Of a DNA stretch of 17,511 bases, positions 1 through 7,070 are shown one piece after another (positions within the stretch are counted from its first letter, which is position 1; each line of letters starts with the position of its first letter). Origin of the DNA: an uncultured Chlorobiaceae bacterium (GTDB lineage: Bacteria; Bacteroidota; Chlorobiia; Chlorobiales; Chlorobiaceae); contig CAIXCO010000068.1 in the NCBI GenBank assembly GCA_903917955.1, positions 1-17,511 of the forward strand. The letters run 5' to 3'. The position numbers and the translations under genes were made by a program. The notes under the pieces are model-generated. The model was not told the origin of the DNA. It did not search any database and worked only from the letters and a program-made list of their open reading frames with translations.

Positions 1-984
1 AAGCCTTTCGTGATGCTTCTGGCACTTGCATTGCTTCTTGCCCTTGTGGCGACTGCGGTCGAGGCGCTCTTGTCGCACGGGCTCGACAATTTTTTTATTC
101 CTGTCTCAATCGCCTACGTCCTCTACATTCTTGAGATGAACAACACCATTCATCTGGAGCAGTTTCTGCTTGGTGGACTGTTTGCCCTTCTTCTTGCCAT
201 TTTTTCGATAAAGGTCAAGTTTCTTGACAATAGCGGGGCAACAGCGACATTTTTGCTTGGAACCACCATTTTTGGTGTCGGCGGCATTGAGTGGACGGTA
301 CCGCTTCTTACTTTTTATCTTCTCTCCTCGGTGCTGTCGAAACTTGGGAAGAAACGGAAGGCGAAGTTTGATCTGGTTTTTGAAAAAGGGTCACAGCGAG
401 ATGCCGGGCAGGTCTATGCCAATGGCGGGATCGCCTGGATTATGATGATTCTTTTTTCGCTGACCAATAATCCTGCGCTCTTTTTTGCGTATCTTGGAAC
501 GCTTGCGGCGGTACAGGCTGATACTTGGGCAACCGAAATCGGCACGATGTGGCCAAACCCGAAAGCATGGCTGGTAACCACTTTCAAGGAGGTGCCTGTC
601 GGGACTTCCGGTGGTGTTTCTGTGCCTGGTACGTCGGGCGCATTTCTTGGATCACTTTTTATCTGTGCCAGTGCGTTGGCGGTCAATGCCAAGTGGATGA
701 GTGAATTCGGTGTGGTACAGTCTTTTCTTCTGATTGGTTTTTCTGGGCTTCTGGCCAGTATGGTTGACAGTTTTTTTGGAGCAACCGTCCAGGCACAGTA
801 TTTTGATCCAATCCGTGAAAAGGTGACGGAGAGGACACACAGCATGGCTCCTGACGGGTCAATGGTTGAAAACCGCCTTCTCAAGGGAACTCCTCTTGTC
901 AATAATGATTTGGTCAATACGCTTTGCGCTCTTTCCGGTTCTGCATTGGCCTATACGGTGATTCAGAGTGTTCATCTGTTTTAA
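1..984 (+). CDS. DUF92 (VTE6-like) membrane protein, C-terminal part of a probable VTE5-VTE6-type fusion; 5' end outside window
   Basis: The reading frame is open from base 1, so the GTG at 10 is probably internal and the gene is cut by the window edge. From about residue 75 of the visible part the protein is a DUF92 domain: the GATATF segment, SVLSKLGKKRK, the GQVYANGG motif, QADTWATEIG, VPVGTSGGVS, MVDSFFGATVQ and the C-terminal NDLVNT. Several hydrophobic helices make it an integral inner-membrane protein. The plant DUF92 protein VTE6 is a phytyl-phosphate kinase. The preceding ~45 residues (VEALLSHGLDNFFIPVSIAYVL) resemble the end of CTP-dependent dolichol/phytol kinases (VTE5/Sec59-like), which suggests a fusion of both salvage steps. 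A role in re-phosphorylating phytol or farnesol released from (bacterio)chlorophylls is inferred. The family call is firm; the substrate is not shown by sequence. tolQ follows 24 bases downstream, possibly co-transcribed. Confidence 0.85.
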   Translation, partial: KPFVMLLALALLLALVATAVEALLSHGLDNFFIPVSIAYVLYILEMNNTIHLEQFLLGGLFALLLAIFSIKVKFLDNSGATATFLLGTTIFGVGGIEWTVPLLTFYLLSSVLSKLGKKRKAKFDLVFEKGSQRDAGQVYANGGIAWIMMILFSLTNNPALFFAYLGTLAAVQADTWATEIGTMWPNPKAWLVTTFKEVPVGTSGGVSVPGTSGAFLGSLFICASALAVNAKWMSEFGVVQSFLLIGFSGLLASMVDSFFGATVQAQYFDPIREKVTERTHSMAPDGSMVENRLLKGTPLVNNDLVNTLCALSGSALAYTVIQSVHLF

Positions 985-1008
985 TGAACTTAACTTGCTT
1001 TTATCTCT

Positions 1009-1668
1009 ATGCTTGATTTGAGACTCGGGATTTTTGGCATGCTTTCGGATGCAGGAGTTGTGGTGTTGCTGGTGCTTTCGCTGCTGCTTTTGTTTTCAAT
1101 CATATCGTGGGCAATCATCGCCTTCAAATTTGGTTATTTGAGAAAATCCTTGCGTGAGTCGAAGGCGTTTCTTGACTATTTTTTTGAAGTCAGCAATGTC
1201 GACAAGGTTTTTACCGAAAGCGAGAATTTCAGATATGGCTCACTGCCTCGGGTTTTTCGCTCGGGCTACATTGAGTATCGGGCGCTTGGCGATAAGGGTG
1301 ATATCCGGCAGGCGAGAGCCCGTATTGCGAGGGCGGTGAAACGGGAGGTCAATGCGGAAAACAAAAGACTCGCAGCTCTTGTCCCTTTTCTTGCAACGGT
1401 TGGTAACACTGCACCGTTTATCGGTCTGTTCGGGACGGTATGGGGCATCATGAACTCATTCCATACCATTGGGCTGACTCAGTCGGCTTCGCTTGCCGCA
1501 GTTGCTCCCGGTATTTCGGAAGCGTTGATTGCTACGGCGGCGGGCCTTGCTGCGGCGATTCCTGCCGTGATTGCCTACAACTCTTTTACGCAGAAGATCA
1601 GTGTCATTGAGCGGGACCTGGAGGAGTTTGCTCCTGAATTTGTTGCAGCATTTATCAACGAGCCGTAG
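1009..1668 (+). CDS. tolQ: TolQ, proton channel subunit of the Tol-Pal motor (MotA/TolQ/ExbB family)
   Basis: The 219-residue inner-membrane protein has the usual TolQ/ExbB layout: a first helix at about residues 17-40, a cytoplasmic loop of roughly 80 residues, and two further helices near 124-150 and 162-190. The last two carry the conserved FLATVGNTAPFIGLFGTVWGI and APGISEALIATAAGL segments that line the proton path with TolR. TolQ and TolR use the proton gradient to energise TolA during outer-membrane constriction and maintenance. The length is normal for the family. The start at 1009 has no clear Shine-Dalgarno sequence; the ATG at 1039 is an alternative that would shorten the N-terminus by ten residues. 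tolR follows after 17 bases, so the genes form an operon. ExbB is the alternative name in principle, but tolB and pal next door make Tol far more likely. Confidence 0.95.
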   Translation: MLDLRLGIFGMLSDAGVVVLLVLSLLLLFSIISWAIIAFKFGYLRKSLRESKAFLDYFFEVSNVDKVFTESENFRYGSLPRVFRSGYIEYRALGDKGDIRQARARIARAVKREVNAENKRLAALVPFLATVGNTAPFIGLFGTVWGIMNSFHTIGLTQSASLAAVAPGISEALIATAAGLAAAIPAVIAYNSFTQKISVIERDLEEFAPEFVAAFINEP

Positions 1669-1685
1669 AGCAGAACCTGCCAGAT

Positions 1686-2108
1686 ATGATAACTTCAGGA
1701 AAAGGCCGGTTGATGAGCGACATAAACGTCACTCCGTTTGTTGATGTGATGCTGGTGCTGCTGATCATTTTTATGGTGACAGCTCCCATGATGACGCATG
1801 GAGTGAAGGTTGATACGCCGCAAACTACCCTGCAGAAAATGGATGTGGATGAGAAGTCGCTTGTCATCAGCATTGATGCGTCAAGACGGGTTTTTATCAA
1901 TGAGTATCAGTTGAATGCTTCGGAGGTGCGCGAAAGGCTCCCGACGATTCTTGATGTCAAGCAAACTTCGGAGGTCTACCTTAAAGCAGATAAATCGTTG
2001 CCTTATGGATTGGTGATGGATGTCATGGCCCAAATCAGGGATGCAGGAATTGAAAAGATCGGTATGGTAACCGAACCGGCGGCAATTTCCAGCGGCGGCA
2101 GGAGATAG
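1686..2108 (+). CDS. tolR: TolR, ExbD/TolR-family motor subunit
   Basis: This 140-residue protein has a short cytoplasmic N-terminus, one transmembrane helix (about residues 17-36) and a periplasmic domain. The signature INVTPFVDVMLVLLIIFMV is present. Asp20 matches the essential membrane aspartate of the family (Asp23 in E. coli TolR), which takes part in proton flow. The periplasmic part ends with the usual IRDAGIEKIGMVTEP segment. An ATG at 1713 has a better upstream purine stretch (AGGAAAAGG), but starting there would remove almost the whole cytoplasmic tail before the helix, so 1686 is preferred by family length. The stop codon overlaps the ribosome binding site of tolA, consistent with translational coupling. 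Confidence 0.95.
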   Translation: MITSGKGRLMSDINVTPFVDVMLVLLIIFMVTAPMMTHGVKVDTPQTTLQKMDVDEKSLVISIDASRRVFINEYQLNASEVRERLPTILDVKQTSEVYLKADKSLPYGLVMDVMAQIRDAGIEKIGMVTEPAAISSGGRR

Positions 2109-2112
2109 GTGG
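2107..2112 (+). promoter_or_regulatory. Ribosome binding site of tolA
   Basis: AGGTGG sits five bases before the ATG at 2118 and overlaps the tolR stop codon. It decides the tolA start against the in-frame GTG at 2109. Confidence 0.7.
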
Positions 2113-2117
2113 GGCGT

Positions 2118-3029
2118 ATGAAAAAAGGTCAGAAGCATCAGTATGGTGAAAAAAATTTTTCACTCTGGCTTGTCGGGGCTGCCGTCATGCATGTTGTTGT
2201 GTTTTTTCTGGCGTTCTATTTCCAAATTTGGGATGCTGGGCGCCATTCCAAACCGAAAACAGTAACGATCACTCTCGTCTCTTTACCTGGCTCCGGGGCC
2301 TCCCGTGAAAATTCTGACTCTGGGGCGGCTGCCGAGGCTATTTCGACGCCATCCCAGGCGGTTGCTCCTCCTCCTGCTCCTCTTCCTGTGAGCAAAAAGA
2401 GCGTCAAGGCACCGGTACCTGCTCCAGCCCCTGTGCTTGTGCCGGAAAAAGCATCGGTTCTTCCGAAAAAAATATCAGTTGACCCGCTGAAACCCAAGAC
2501 GATTGAGAAGAAGCCTGATATCAGCCAGGCACTTGAGCGCCTTAAACAAAATGTTGATAAAAAAACGGCGCAATCGCCCCAGCCATCGAGCAATGCTTTG
2601 AACAATGCACTTGCCCGGCTTCAGCAGAAAGTCAAATCGGAGGGAGGTGCGACAGGAACGGGAACGGGGAAGGGAAGCGGGCAAGGAGCTTCTTCTGCCG
2701 GACAAAATGGCGCGGGAAAAGGGTCTGGAGGTGGAGGCACTGCAGATTCTTACAAGGCACAAATTGCTTCGATAATTAACCAGAATTGGTCGTTTTCAAA
2801 GCAGTTGCTCAAAAAGAGTTTCGGTATGGAGGTGTATGTCCGCATCAATATTCTGGCTGACGGGACGATTCGCCAGATTCTTTTTGACAAGAGATCGCCA
2901 AGCGAGTACTTGAATATTTCAGTGAAAAAAGCACTTGAGAAATCATCACCTCTCCCTGTTTTACCGAAAGAGGAGGGTTCCCGTGATGTATGGATTGGTT
3001 TTGTGTTTACTCCCGAGGGTATAGAGTAG
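2118..3029 (+). CDS. tolA: TolA/TonB-type periplasm-spanning energy transducer
   Basis: The protein has 303 residues from the ATG at 2118. That start is chosen because AGGTGG at 2107-2112 lies five bases upstream; a GTG at 2109 in the same frame has no such site. It has one N-terminal membrane anchor (about residues 14-36) and a long Ala/Pro/Lys-rich linker. A Gly/Ser-rich stretch follows near residues 180-207, and then a C-terminal TonB/TolA-type domain of about 95 residues beginning YKAQIASIINQNW. TolA is anchored with TolQ/TolR and reaches across the periplasm to Pal and TolB. The C-terminal domain alone could be called TonB, but the position between tolR and tolB decides for TolA. The low-complexity linker diverges fast, so only the two ends are expected to align well. 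Confidence 0.88.
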   Translation: MKKGQKHQYGEKNFSLWLVGAAVMHVVVFFLAFYFQIWDAGRHSKPKTVTITLVSLPGSGASRENSDSGAAAEAISTPSQAVAPPPAPLPVSKKSVKAPVPAPAPVLVPEKASVLPKKISVDPLKPKTIEKKPDISQALERLKQNVDKKTAQSPQPSSNALNNALARLQQKVKSEGGATGTGTGKGSGQGASSAGQNGAGKGSGGGGTADSYKAQIASIINQNWSFSKQLLKKSFGMEVYVRINILADGTIRQILFDKRSPSEYLNISVKKALEKSSPLPVLPKEEGSRDVWIGFVFTPEGIE

Positions 3030-3105
3030 AAAACGTCTCTCTGGTTTTTTCTGAATCAAGGGGTGTTGATATGTGGTATGAAGTGAGGCTTTCGCTCTGT
3101 TTTTA

Positions 3106-3125
3106 ACTATATTTCACTATATTTC
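3106..3125 (+). repeat. Perfect tandem repeat of 10 bases in the tolA-tolB gap
   Basis: ACTATATTTC occurs twice in direct succession, about one helical turn per unit, just upstream of the best promoter candidate for tolB. It may be chance in AT-rich DNA or part of a control site. Confidence 0.6.
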
Positions 3126-3136
3126 TTTTCAATTTG

Positions 3137-3152
3137 TGGCATGGTATAAGCT
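3137..3152 (+). promoter_or_regulatory. Promoter candidate for tolB-pal-pal2-cpoB
   Basis: TGGTATAAG (3142-3150) reads as an extended -10 box, with a poor -35 at 3122-3127. The same bases also fit a sigma-54 element: TGGCATG at 3137-3143 and GC at 3150-3151, with exactly ten bases between GG and GC. The extended -10 reading is the simpler one. The location, 66-80 bases before tolB in the only large gap of the Tol cluster, supports a second transcription start here. Confidence 0.4.
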
Positions 3153-3217
3153 ATTTTACGCATTTATCACAACTACCGGTCAATAATTACCTCTAACGAT
3201 TTAAGTCTTGTCGGGTC

Positions 3218-4534
3218 ATGATTCAATTTTTCAGGAGTGCTGTTCCCGGTCTTGTTACGCTGCTCTTTTGTCTTGTTTTTTTTCCTTTGCATCTCGTTGC
3301 GGCTGAGGAGGGGGAGTATATCGCTATCCGTAAAGAGGGGTCAGGCAACATCGCTCTTGTGCTCGACAAGCTTGACGCAAAGGGTCGAAAAGAGACGAGC
3401 TATGCGCAGAGCCTTGATGCCATCATGAATGGTGGTCTTGATTTTACCAGGCTTTTCTCTCTCATCTCTCCACCGCTTAATGTTAAAGATAGCAGCGACA
3501 GAAAGAATATTGTGATCAATTTTCCGGCACTGACTTCGGTGGGCGCTGAGGTTTATGTGGGTGGGGCGGTCACGATGAAATCAGATGAGATTATTCTTGA
3601 GATGAAGGTCTACGAGGCAGCAGGGTCAAAATTACTCATGAATAAAATTTATAGAGGAAATGAGGCAACTCTTCGTACAATGGGCCACGCTTTTTGCGCA
3701 GATCTTGTTGAACTTCTTACCGGAAAAAAATCGGTGTTTGGCAGCAAAATTGTCTTTATTTCAAATAAAACCGGTTTTAAGGAGATCTATGAGTGTGAAT
3801 TTGATGGATATGGCCCTAAGCAACTGACCAATTCAAGATCCATTTCCATGAATCCGGTACTCTCTCCGGACGGAAAGCATCTTGCCTATATTGACTTTAC
3901 CTCTGGCAGGCCGACTCTTTACATTAAAAGCCTTATCGGAGGGAGAATTGCCTCAGTCGGCAAGAGCTCTGTCAGTATAGACCCGGGCTGGAGAAGCAAC
4001 AGTGAGGTTGGAGCAACACTCTCTTTTGATGGCAATCAGGAAATTTATCTGGTAAATATTGATGGGACCCTCTCCCGAAGGGTTACCAATAGCAAGAGTA
4101 TTGATATTTCGCCAACATTTTCTCCCGATGGCAGCAAGATGGCCTTTGTTTCTTCACGTAACGGCCTGCCTCAGCTCTTTATCCAGGATCTTGCGTCAGG
4201 GGAGGTAAAGAGGCTTACGTTCAGCGGGCGTTATAATACCCAGCCCTCATGGTCTCCTGCGGGTGATAAAATTGTGTACACTACATGGGAAAAGGGTGGT
4301 GAAATCAATATATTCACTATAGGCTCTGATGGTTCGGGGCTTGTGCAGTTAACGCGGAATTGCGGAGAGAACAAGTCGCCATCCTGGTCTCCGGATGGTG
4401 AGATGATTGTCTTTACTTCCAACCGTCAGGGGAAAGAAAAGTTGTACGTTATGAGTTCGAAGGGGGGCAACGAGAGAGTTTTGTTGCAGGGTGATGGTGA
4501 GCAGACCCAGCCATCCTGGTCTTTATTTCGGTAG
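3218..4534 (+). CDS. tolB: TolB, periplasmic beta-propeller protein of the Tol-Pal system
   Basis: The 438-residue protein begins with a signal peptide (charged start, hydrophobic core to about residue 27, likely cleavage after Ala29). An alpha/beta TolB N-terminal domain of about 130 residues follows. The second half is a beta-propeller built of PD40-type repeats, seen as the recurring motifs LSPDGKHLAYID, FSPDGSKMAFVSS, WSPAGDKIVYTT and WSPDGEMIVFTSN. TolB binds Pal in the periplasm and is displaced or recruited through the TolA cycle. The length matches the family. The ATG at 3218 has only a weak upstream GGG, but it gives a good signal peptide. A 188-base gap separates it from tolA and carries a promoter candidate. 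pal follows 42 bases downstream. Confidence 0.95.
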   Translation: MIQFFRSAVPGLVTLLFCLVFFPLHLVAAEEGEYIAIRKEGSGNIALVLDKLDAKGRKETSYAQSLDAIMNGGLDFTRLFSLISPPLNVKDSSDRKNIVINFPALTSVGAEVYVGGAVTMKSDEIILEMKVYEAAGSKLLMNKIYRGNEATLRTMGHAFCADLVELLTGKKSVFGSKIVFISNKTGFKEIYECEFDGYGPKQLTNSRSISMNPVLSPDGKHLAYIDFTSGRPTLYIKSLIGGRIASVGKSSVSIDPGWRSNSEVGATLSFDGNQEIYLVNIDGTLSRRVTNSKSIDISPTFSPDGSKMAFVSSRNGLPQLFIQDLASGEVKRLTFSGRYNTQPSWSPAGDKIVYTTWEKGGEINIFTIGSDGSGLVQLTRNCGENKSPSWSPDGEMIVFTSNRQGKEKLYVMSSKGGNERVLLQGDGEQTQPSWSLFR

Positions 4535-4576
4535 TGCGGTTATTTCTTTTGAAACAATAATAAAAAAGGGGGAAAA

Positions 4577-5038
4577 ATGAAAACCATGAAGCCTTTGTTG
4601 AGATCTCTGTTGGTTCCGACCATGCTTTTTCTTGGAGCCTGTGGTTGCTGCGAAGAAGTTGTTGCACCACCAGTTTTGCCACCTCCACCGCCTCCGGTGA
4701 TTGTTTTGCCTGGTCTTGGTGATGTTTTCTATGATTTTGACCGTTCCGATCTCCGTTCGGATGCTGTTGAACAATTGAAGACCAATGCCAACTGGATTTC
4801 GGCCAATGCAGCAAATAATGTCATTGTTGAAGGTCATTGTGATGAGAGAGGCACGAGTGAATATAATCTTGCTCTTGGTGAGCGTCGTGCAAGCAGTGCC
4901 AAGGATTATATTGTCAATCTTGGTGTAGCTCCTGCCCGTCTGAAGACTGTCAGCTTTGGTGAAGAAAAACCATTTGCAGATGGTCACAACGAAGAGGCGT
5001 GGGCTTTGAACAGAAGGGCTCATTTTGTTGTAGAATAA
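4577..5038 (+). CDS. pal: Pal, peptidoglycan-associated outer-membrane lipoprotein (first copy)
   Basis: This 153-residue lipoprotein has a lipobox LGAC with the lipidated Cys at residue 22. A short Cys-rich start (CGCCEE) and a proline-rich linker (residues ~30-45) lead into an OmpA-like peptidoglycan-binding domain. That domain shows VFYDFDRSDL, VEGHCDERGTSEYN and LALGERRA, the region that holds diaminopimelate in Pal proteins. It tethers the outer membrane to the cell wall and is the TolB/TolA partner. A strong Shine-Dalgarno run of five G (4568-4572) precedes the ATG. This is the best ribosome binding site of the cluster and suggests high expression, as expected for Pal. A second Pal follows at once. 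Confidence 0.95.
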   Translation: MKTMKPLLRSLLVPTMLFLGACGCCEEVVAPPVLPPPPPPVIVLPGLGDVFYDFDRSDLRSDAVEQLKTNANWISANAANNVIVEGHCDERGTSEYNLALGERRASSAKDYIVNLGVAPARLKTVSFGEEKPFADGHNEEAWALNRRAHFVVE

Positions 5039-5054
5039 AAAAATGTTTCGCTGA

Positions 5055-5092
5055 AAAGAACAAGGGGCAGAGGGTTGTTCTTTCTGCCCCTT
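5055..5092 (+). terminator. Overlapping alternative hairpins between pal and pal2, one terminator-like
   Basis: Bases 5062-5071 (AAGGGGCAGA) pair perfectly with 5083-5092, loop 11 bases, followed by the T-rich TATTAATT: terminator-like. Bases 5055-5063 (AAAGAACAA) pair perfectly with 5075-5083. The two stems share 5062-5063 and 5083, so they cannot both form fully. The arrangement resembles an attenuator that could set the pal to pal2 ratio, or simply a weak terminator. Confidence 0.6.
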
Positions 5093-5122
5093 TATTAATT
5101 AATGGCTAACTGCGTGAAGTAT

Positions 5123-5620
5123 ATGAAAAAAAACAGTGTCGTTTTTCTTGCATTGATGGTGATCGCCGGATGTTCATCAAAAAGCACCGTAACTCCCGAT
5201 GAAGCCCCGATAAGTCAGCCTTCCTTGCGATCTTCATCATCGATACCGCCGTCGTCACCATCCGGTTATGGGTTTGATCAGTGGCAGACGGGCCCGCTTG
5301 GTGATGTATTTTATGATTACGACAGTGCGACCCTGAGCATTGATGCCCAGGATCAGTTGAAGCAAAATGGGGGCTGGATGGACGGTAACGCTTCCAAGTC
5401 CGCCCTTATTGAGGGTCACTGTGATCAGAGGGGTACTTCTGAATACAATCTTGCACTCGGAGATCGCAGGGCGGCAAGTGCGAAAGAGTATCTGGTCAGG
5501 CTTGGTGTCAGTTCGTCACGTCTTGAAACGGTCAGTTTTGGTGAAGAGCGTCCTTTTGCTCAGGGGCAGAGTGAAGAGGCTTGGGCAAAAAACCGTCGGG
5601 CACACTTTGTTGTAAAATAA
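5123..5620 (+). CDS. Second Pal-type OmpA-domain lipoprotein (tandem duplicate of pal)
   Basis: From the ATG at 5123 the protein has 165 residues with a compact lipoprotein signal peptide and lipobox IAGC (lipidated Cys17). An ATG at 5102 in the same frame would add seven residues, but neither start has a good Shine-Dalgarno site. After a Ser/Pro-rich linker comes an OmpA-like domain that aligns without gaps to the upstream Pal. By hand count 71 of 108 residues are identical, including GHCDQRGTSEYNLALGDRRA and the terminal RRAHFVV. This is a tandem duplication with divergent linkers. The peptidoglycan-binding residues are kept in both, so both copies are probably functional. Different anchoring depth, partner choice (TolB against TolA) or expression level could separate their roles. 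Confidence 0.92.
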   Translation: MKKNSVVFLALMVIAGCSSKSTVTPDEAPISQPSLRSSSSIPPSSPSGYGFDQWQTGPLGDVFYDYDSATLSIDAQDQLKQNGGWMDGNASKSALIEGHCDQRGTSEYNLALGDRRAASAKEYLVRLGVSSSRLETVSFGEERPFAQGQSEEAWAKNRRAHFVVK

Positions 5621-5624
5621 CGGA

Positions 5625-6389
5625 ATGAAGAAACCCTTACTGACTATGCGTAAAAAGATCAAACCTTTTATCTTTTTTCCGGTTCTTGTTCTGTCGGCCT
5701 GTGCGTCAAAACAGGATCTTCTTGTTGTGGAAGATAATGTGAGGAAACTCAAAACTGAGTCAGAAACCATTAAGACCCAGTCGGCGGTCTCTTATTCAGA
5801 TATTCAGCAGGTCCGCGATGATGTTTCACGGTTACAGGGCAGTATAGAAGAGATTTCTCATAAGAATCAGCAGACTTTTGGTCGGCTTGGTATGGAGGAT
5901 TCCCTGCTGGTGCATAAGGTTGATGAGTTGGAGTCGAGGTTGCAGAAAATGGAGCAGTATATTGCTTCTGCGAAGCGGGATACCCTCTCTGCGCCATCCT
6001 CATCGCATTTGCCTCCTGTTCCATTGACTGATGCAGTCCTGATCAGTGACGGAGAGCAGAAGCTCAATGCTAAAAACTATGCTGCAGCAAGGGAGGTTTT
6101 TGGTTTGCTGTTGCAGAGAAAGCCTCTGTCTGCTCGTGCTGATGAGGCTCAGTTTTTTATCGCGGAAAGCTATTTCGGTGAGAAATGGTATGAGAAAGCC
6201 ATTCTTGAATATCAGGTAGTTATCTCAAAGTATATCAAAAGCAGCAAGCGTCCTGCGGCACTCTACAAGCAGGCACTCTCTTTTGAACTTATAGGAGATG
6301 CTGTCAATGCCAGAGCAAGGTTTGGGGATTTGATCAATATTTACCCATATTCGCCTCAGGCCGCCTTGGCTCGCAAGAAAATGCAGTAG
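5625..6389 (+). CDS. cpoB: CpoB/YbgF-type Tol-Pal accessory protein with coiled coil and TPRs, here a predicted lipoprotein
   Basis: The 254-residue protein starts four bases after the pal2 stop. Its N-terminus has a lipobox LSAC with Cys26, or Cys19 if the ATG at 5646 is used. Most described YbgF/CpoB proteins are soluble periplasmic proteins, so lipidation is a variation. Residues ~30-115 are rich in heptad-like charged and hydrophobic positions (VDELESRLQKMEQYI), the trimerising coiled coil. The C-terminal ~125 residues form TPR units (LNAKNYAAAREVFGLLL, KWYEKAILEYQVVISKY). CpoB links Tol energy to peptidoglycan synthesis at division. It is the last gene of the Tol cluster, and a GC-rich hairpin follows. 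Confidence 0.88.
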   Translation: MKKPLLTMRKKIKPFIFFPVLVLSACASKQDLLVVEDNVRKLKTESETIKTQSAVSYSDIQQVRDDVSRLQGSIEEISHKNQQTFGRLGMEDSLLVHKVDELESRLQKMEQYIASAKRDTLSAPSSSHLPPVPLTDAVLISDGEQKLNAKNYAAAREVFGLLLQRKPLSARADEAQFFIAESYFGEKWYEKAILEYQVVISKYIKSSKRPAALYKQALSFELIGDAVNARARFGDLINIYPYSPQAALARKKMQ

Positions 6390-6431
6390 CGCTTCCAGGA
6401 CGGCAGGTCAATATGAGACCGGAGAGCCAAT

Positions 6432-6452
6432 AGCCCCGGTTATGCCGGGGTT
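6432..6452. terminator. Hairpin between converging cpoB and the 6489-6923 gene
   Basis: AGCCCCGG (6432-6439) pairs with CCGGGGTT (6445-6452) across a five-base loop with one G-U pair. It lies 42 bases after cpoB and 36 bases beyond the stop of the opposing gene, so it could end transcription from both sides. Flanking T tracts are weak. Confidence 0.55.
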
Positions 6453-6488
6453 ATTCGTTAAAGGGAATGGTGAACTTTGGCTTATGGC

Positions 6489-6923
6489 TTACTTGAAAAA
6501 TTCATCCACGGTGTAGGTTCGCCGGTCAATTTCAACACACAGTTGCTGTTGAAGTGAGCTGTAAAAGAGAGGGATGTCCCTCATGGTCCACTTGATGCCT
6601 CGGTTATCAAAATCGATAACGTAGCGGTTTTCGTTGTCGACCATCTTCTTTTTGAGGTCTATGCCGATGTCAGGCTGCGTTGAAAGAACAAAAAGATCGA
6701 TCTCCCCGGAAATAATTTTATTGATCATCTCCTTGGTCGGCGACAACTTTCTGCGTCCCGAGGAGGGGCTTATCTGGATGTTCAGGTTGCCCCAATCATC
6801 TCTTTTTGCAGAGGTGATATAATACTTTTCTGCTTTATGAGCCGCATTGCCTGACCATGGCCCTGAGGTACTGACCCTGACCTGATTCGTGCCGGTGTTT
6901 GGACGGCTGAGCTGAGGTTGCAT
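6489..6923 (-). CDS. Hypothetical protein, unrecognised
   Basis: This is a 144-residue protein from the ATG at 6923. A TTG at 6977 would extend it by 18 residues, but that start falls inside an imperfect inverted repeat and has no Shine-Dalgarno site, so the ATG is preferred. I do not recognise a family. No signal peptide, membrane helix or metal motif is visible. The first ~30 residues are Ser/Gly/Asn/Thr-rich and probably disordered. The rest looks like a folded alpha/beta domain (SAKRDDWGNLNIQIS, KKKMVDNENRYVIDFD, YTVDEFFK), with one Cys near the C-terminus. It stands alone between two hairpins and downstream of dnaK on the same strand, beyond dnaK's terminator. Read-through from dnaK or its own promoter is possible. 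The ORF could be a lineage-specific gene. Confidence 0.6.
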   Translation of the reverse strand: MQPQLSRPNTGTNQVRVSTSGPWSGNAAHKAEKYYITSAKRDDWGNLNIQISPSSGRRKLSPTKEMINKIISGEIDLFVLSTQPDIGIDLKKKMVDNENRYVIDFDNRGIKWTMRDIPLFYSSLQQQLCVEIDRRTYTVDEFFK

Positions 6924-6975
6924 TGTTTGCACGGTTAAAATTTGCAAATACAAAACACTCTGGTGTTCTGCCTTC

Positions 6976-7004
6976 AACAGGTTTTAAATTAGTAAAACCC
7001 TGTT
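6976..7004. repeat. Imperfect inverted repeat upstream of the 6489-6923 gene
   Basis: AACAGGTTTT (6976-6985) and AAAACCCTGTT (6994-7004) pair with one bulged base around an eight-base loop. It lies just beyond the dnaK terminator and in the leader of the next gene. Confidence 0.5.
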
Positions 7005-7009
7005 AAATA

Positions 7010-7041
7010 AACAAAGGGATTCACCACTGAATCCCTTTGTT
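7010..7041 (-). terminator. Strong terminator of dnaK
   Basis: A perfect 14-base-pair stem (7010-7023 with 7028-7041) closes a four-base loop (7024-7027), 29 bases beyond the dnaK stop. On the minus strand the 3' arm runs into TTTGTTTATTTAA, a reasonable U-rich tail. Confidence 0.88.
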
Positions 7042-7070
7042 CATGAAGACGAATTGTTCTTTCTTTGCGG

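Noticed and set aside
3030..3060. Terminator after tolA
   Set aside because: Only a five-base-pair AT-rich stem (AAAAC/GTTTT) can be drawn, which is too weak to call.
5055..5092. H-type pseudoknot formed by the two interleaved stems between pal and pal2
   Set aside because: There would be no connecting bases across either stem, which is sterically implausible; alternative hairpins explain the pairing better.
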